Made by a program: the position numbers and the translations under genes
Shown: positions 63,756-64,000 of the stretch, one piece after another
How the letters are laid out: every line of letters begins with the position of its first letter
Numbering within the stretch: position 1 is the stretch's first letter
Assembly (NCBI RefSeq): GCF_000282035.1
Contig: NZ_AKKA01000075.1
Location: 60,398-124,397 of the forward strand
Direction of reading: 5' to 3'
Length of the DNA: 64,000 nucleotides
DNA from: Rhizobium sp. CF122
Lineage (GTDB): Bacteria; Pseudomonadota; Alphaproteobacteria; Rhizobiales; Rhizobiaceae
The notes under the pieces: model-generated
The model's input: only the letters and a program-made list of their open reading frames with translations
The model's database searches: none
Told to the model about the DNA's origin: nothing

Positions 63756-64000
63756 TCATGCCAGCGCTGCGACCACTTCGAATACGTTTGCCACAGCGAC
63801 AGCTCCCGGATCCGGCACGCCCTCCAGATCCCTCTCGCCGACGTAAGAGGCGCGGCCCGCCTTTGCCTTTCGCATTGCCTTTGTCGACTCGGCACCGGCT
63901 GCCGCAACCTTTGCTGCTCCGGCGACATTACCTGATGTTAAAACAGCAAGCGCCGGAGCCAGTGCGTCGACCATCGTGCGGTCGCCGACACTGGCTCCGC
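63756..64000 (-). CDS. Second DhaL/DAK2 domain, C-terminal end (truncated by window edge)
   Basis: Only the last 80 or so codons are in the window. They read GASVGDRTMVDALAPAL, RKAKAGRASYVGERDLEGVPDPGA, the end of a DAK2 domain as in DhaL or the C-terminal part of a single-chain DhaKL kinase. The gap to dhaL is 26 bases, so it is the upstream gene of the same operon. Whether it is a second DhaL or a full DAK fusion depends on sequence beyond the window. Confidence 0.8.
   Translation of the reverse strand, partial: GASVGDRTMVDALAPALAVLTSGNVAGAAKVAAAGAESTKAMRKAKAGRASYVGERDLEGVPDPGAVAVANVFEVVAALA

Noticed and set aside
1..64000. CRISPR arrays, rRNA or tRNA genes
   Set aside because: No regularly spaced repeats and no conserved rRNA or tRNA sequence were seen; short tRNAs could be missed by eye.

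Overview
The window looks like an accessory replicon or island-rich stretch of a Rhizobiaceae genome, most likely Sinorhizobium/Ensifer or a close relative. The grounds are the dense ABC-transport and catabolic operons, the class III cyclase-TolB-TPR proteins, a nitrate-uptake operon with a sigma-54 promoter, and a copy of a palindromic intergenic repeat typical of rhizobia. The genus is an inference; no rRNA or tRNA gene was found to anchor it.

Layout. 1-460: 3' end of a GH16 glycanase. 530-3501: a FadR-type GntR regulator divergent from kduI-kdgF-kduD (pectin/uronate breakdown), with two inverted copies of a 13-base word as likely operators. 3797-7429: a hipA relic, a receiver domain that has lost its phospho-acceptor Asp, a RES-type toxin-antitoxin pair and an orphan sulfonate-binding protein. 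7989-29039: a large amine or amino-acid catabolic region (FAD oxidases, Lrp regulator, peptide/opine-type ABC transporter, two type II HAD hydrolases, class III aminotransferase, two paralogous double-GNAT proteins, two aldehyde dehydrogenases, tartrate-type dehydrogenase, cupin, hydroxyacid dehydrogenase, M20 deacylase). These suggest import of a substituted amine or amino acid, deamination by oxidase or transaminase, and oxidation of the resulting aldehyde; the substrate cannot be read from sequence.

29415-41870 is a mosaic: an ArsR/AHSA1 pair with an apparently leaderless promoter, a small P-loop protein, an orphan tyrosine recombinase, two paralogous adenylate/guanylate cyclases, a frameshifted DUF3800-like remnant, a DMT exporter, a peroxiredoxin, a secreted COG4315-like protein, and an ArsR/SDR divergent pair. 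42123-45197 is nrtABC (nitrate uptake), preceded by a near-perfect sigma-54 promoter and a leader holding two hairpins with hexanucleotide loops, as expected for ANTAR (NasT/NasR-type) antitermination, and then a terminator.

45732-59065 encodes mostly envelope or exported proteins: a DUF900 lipoprotein hydrolase, a DUF2092 protein, and a TPR/TolB membrane protein divergent from a co-directional run DUF1254 - DUF3604 - parvulin PPIase - HupE/UreJ - small Cys protein - Cys-rich repeat protein - OmpA-like - Gly/Tyr-rich secreted protein - channel-like membrane protein. I regard this run as the best candidate for an undescribed system. 59348-64000 is a PTS-dependent dihydroxyacetone kinase operon in which the EIIA-, HPr- and EI-like parts of DhaM are separate genes, plus a small HTH-like protein and a second, truncated DhaL domain at the window edge.
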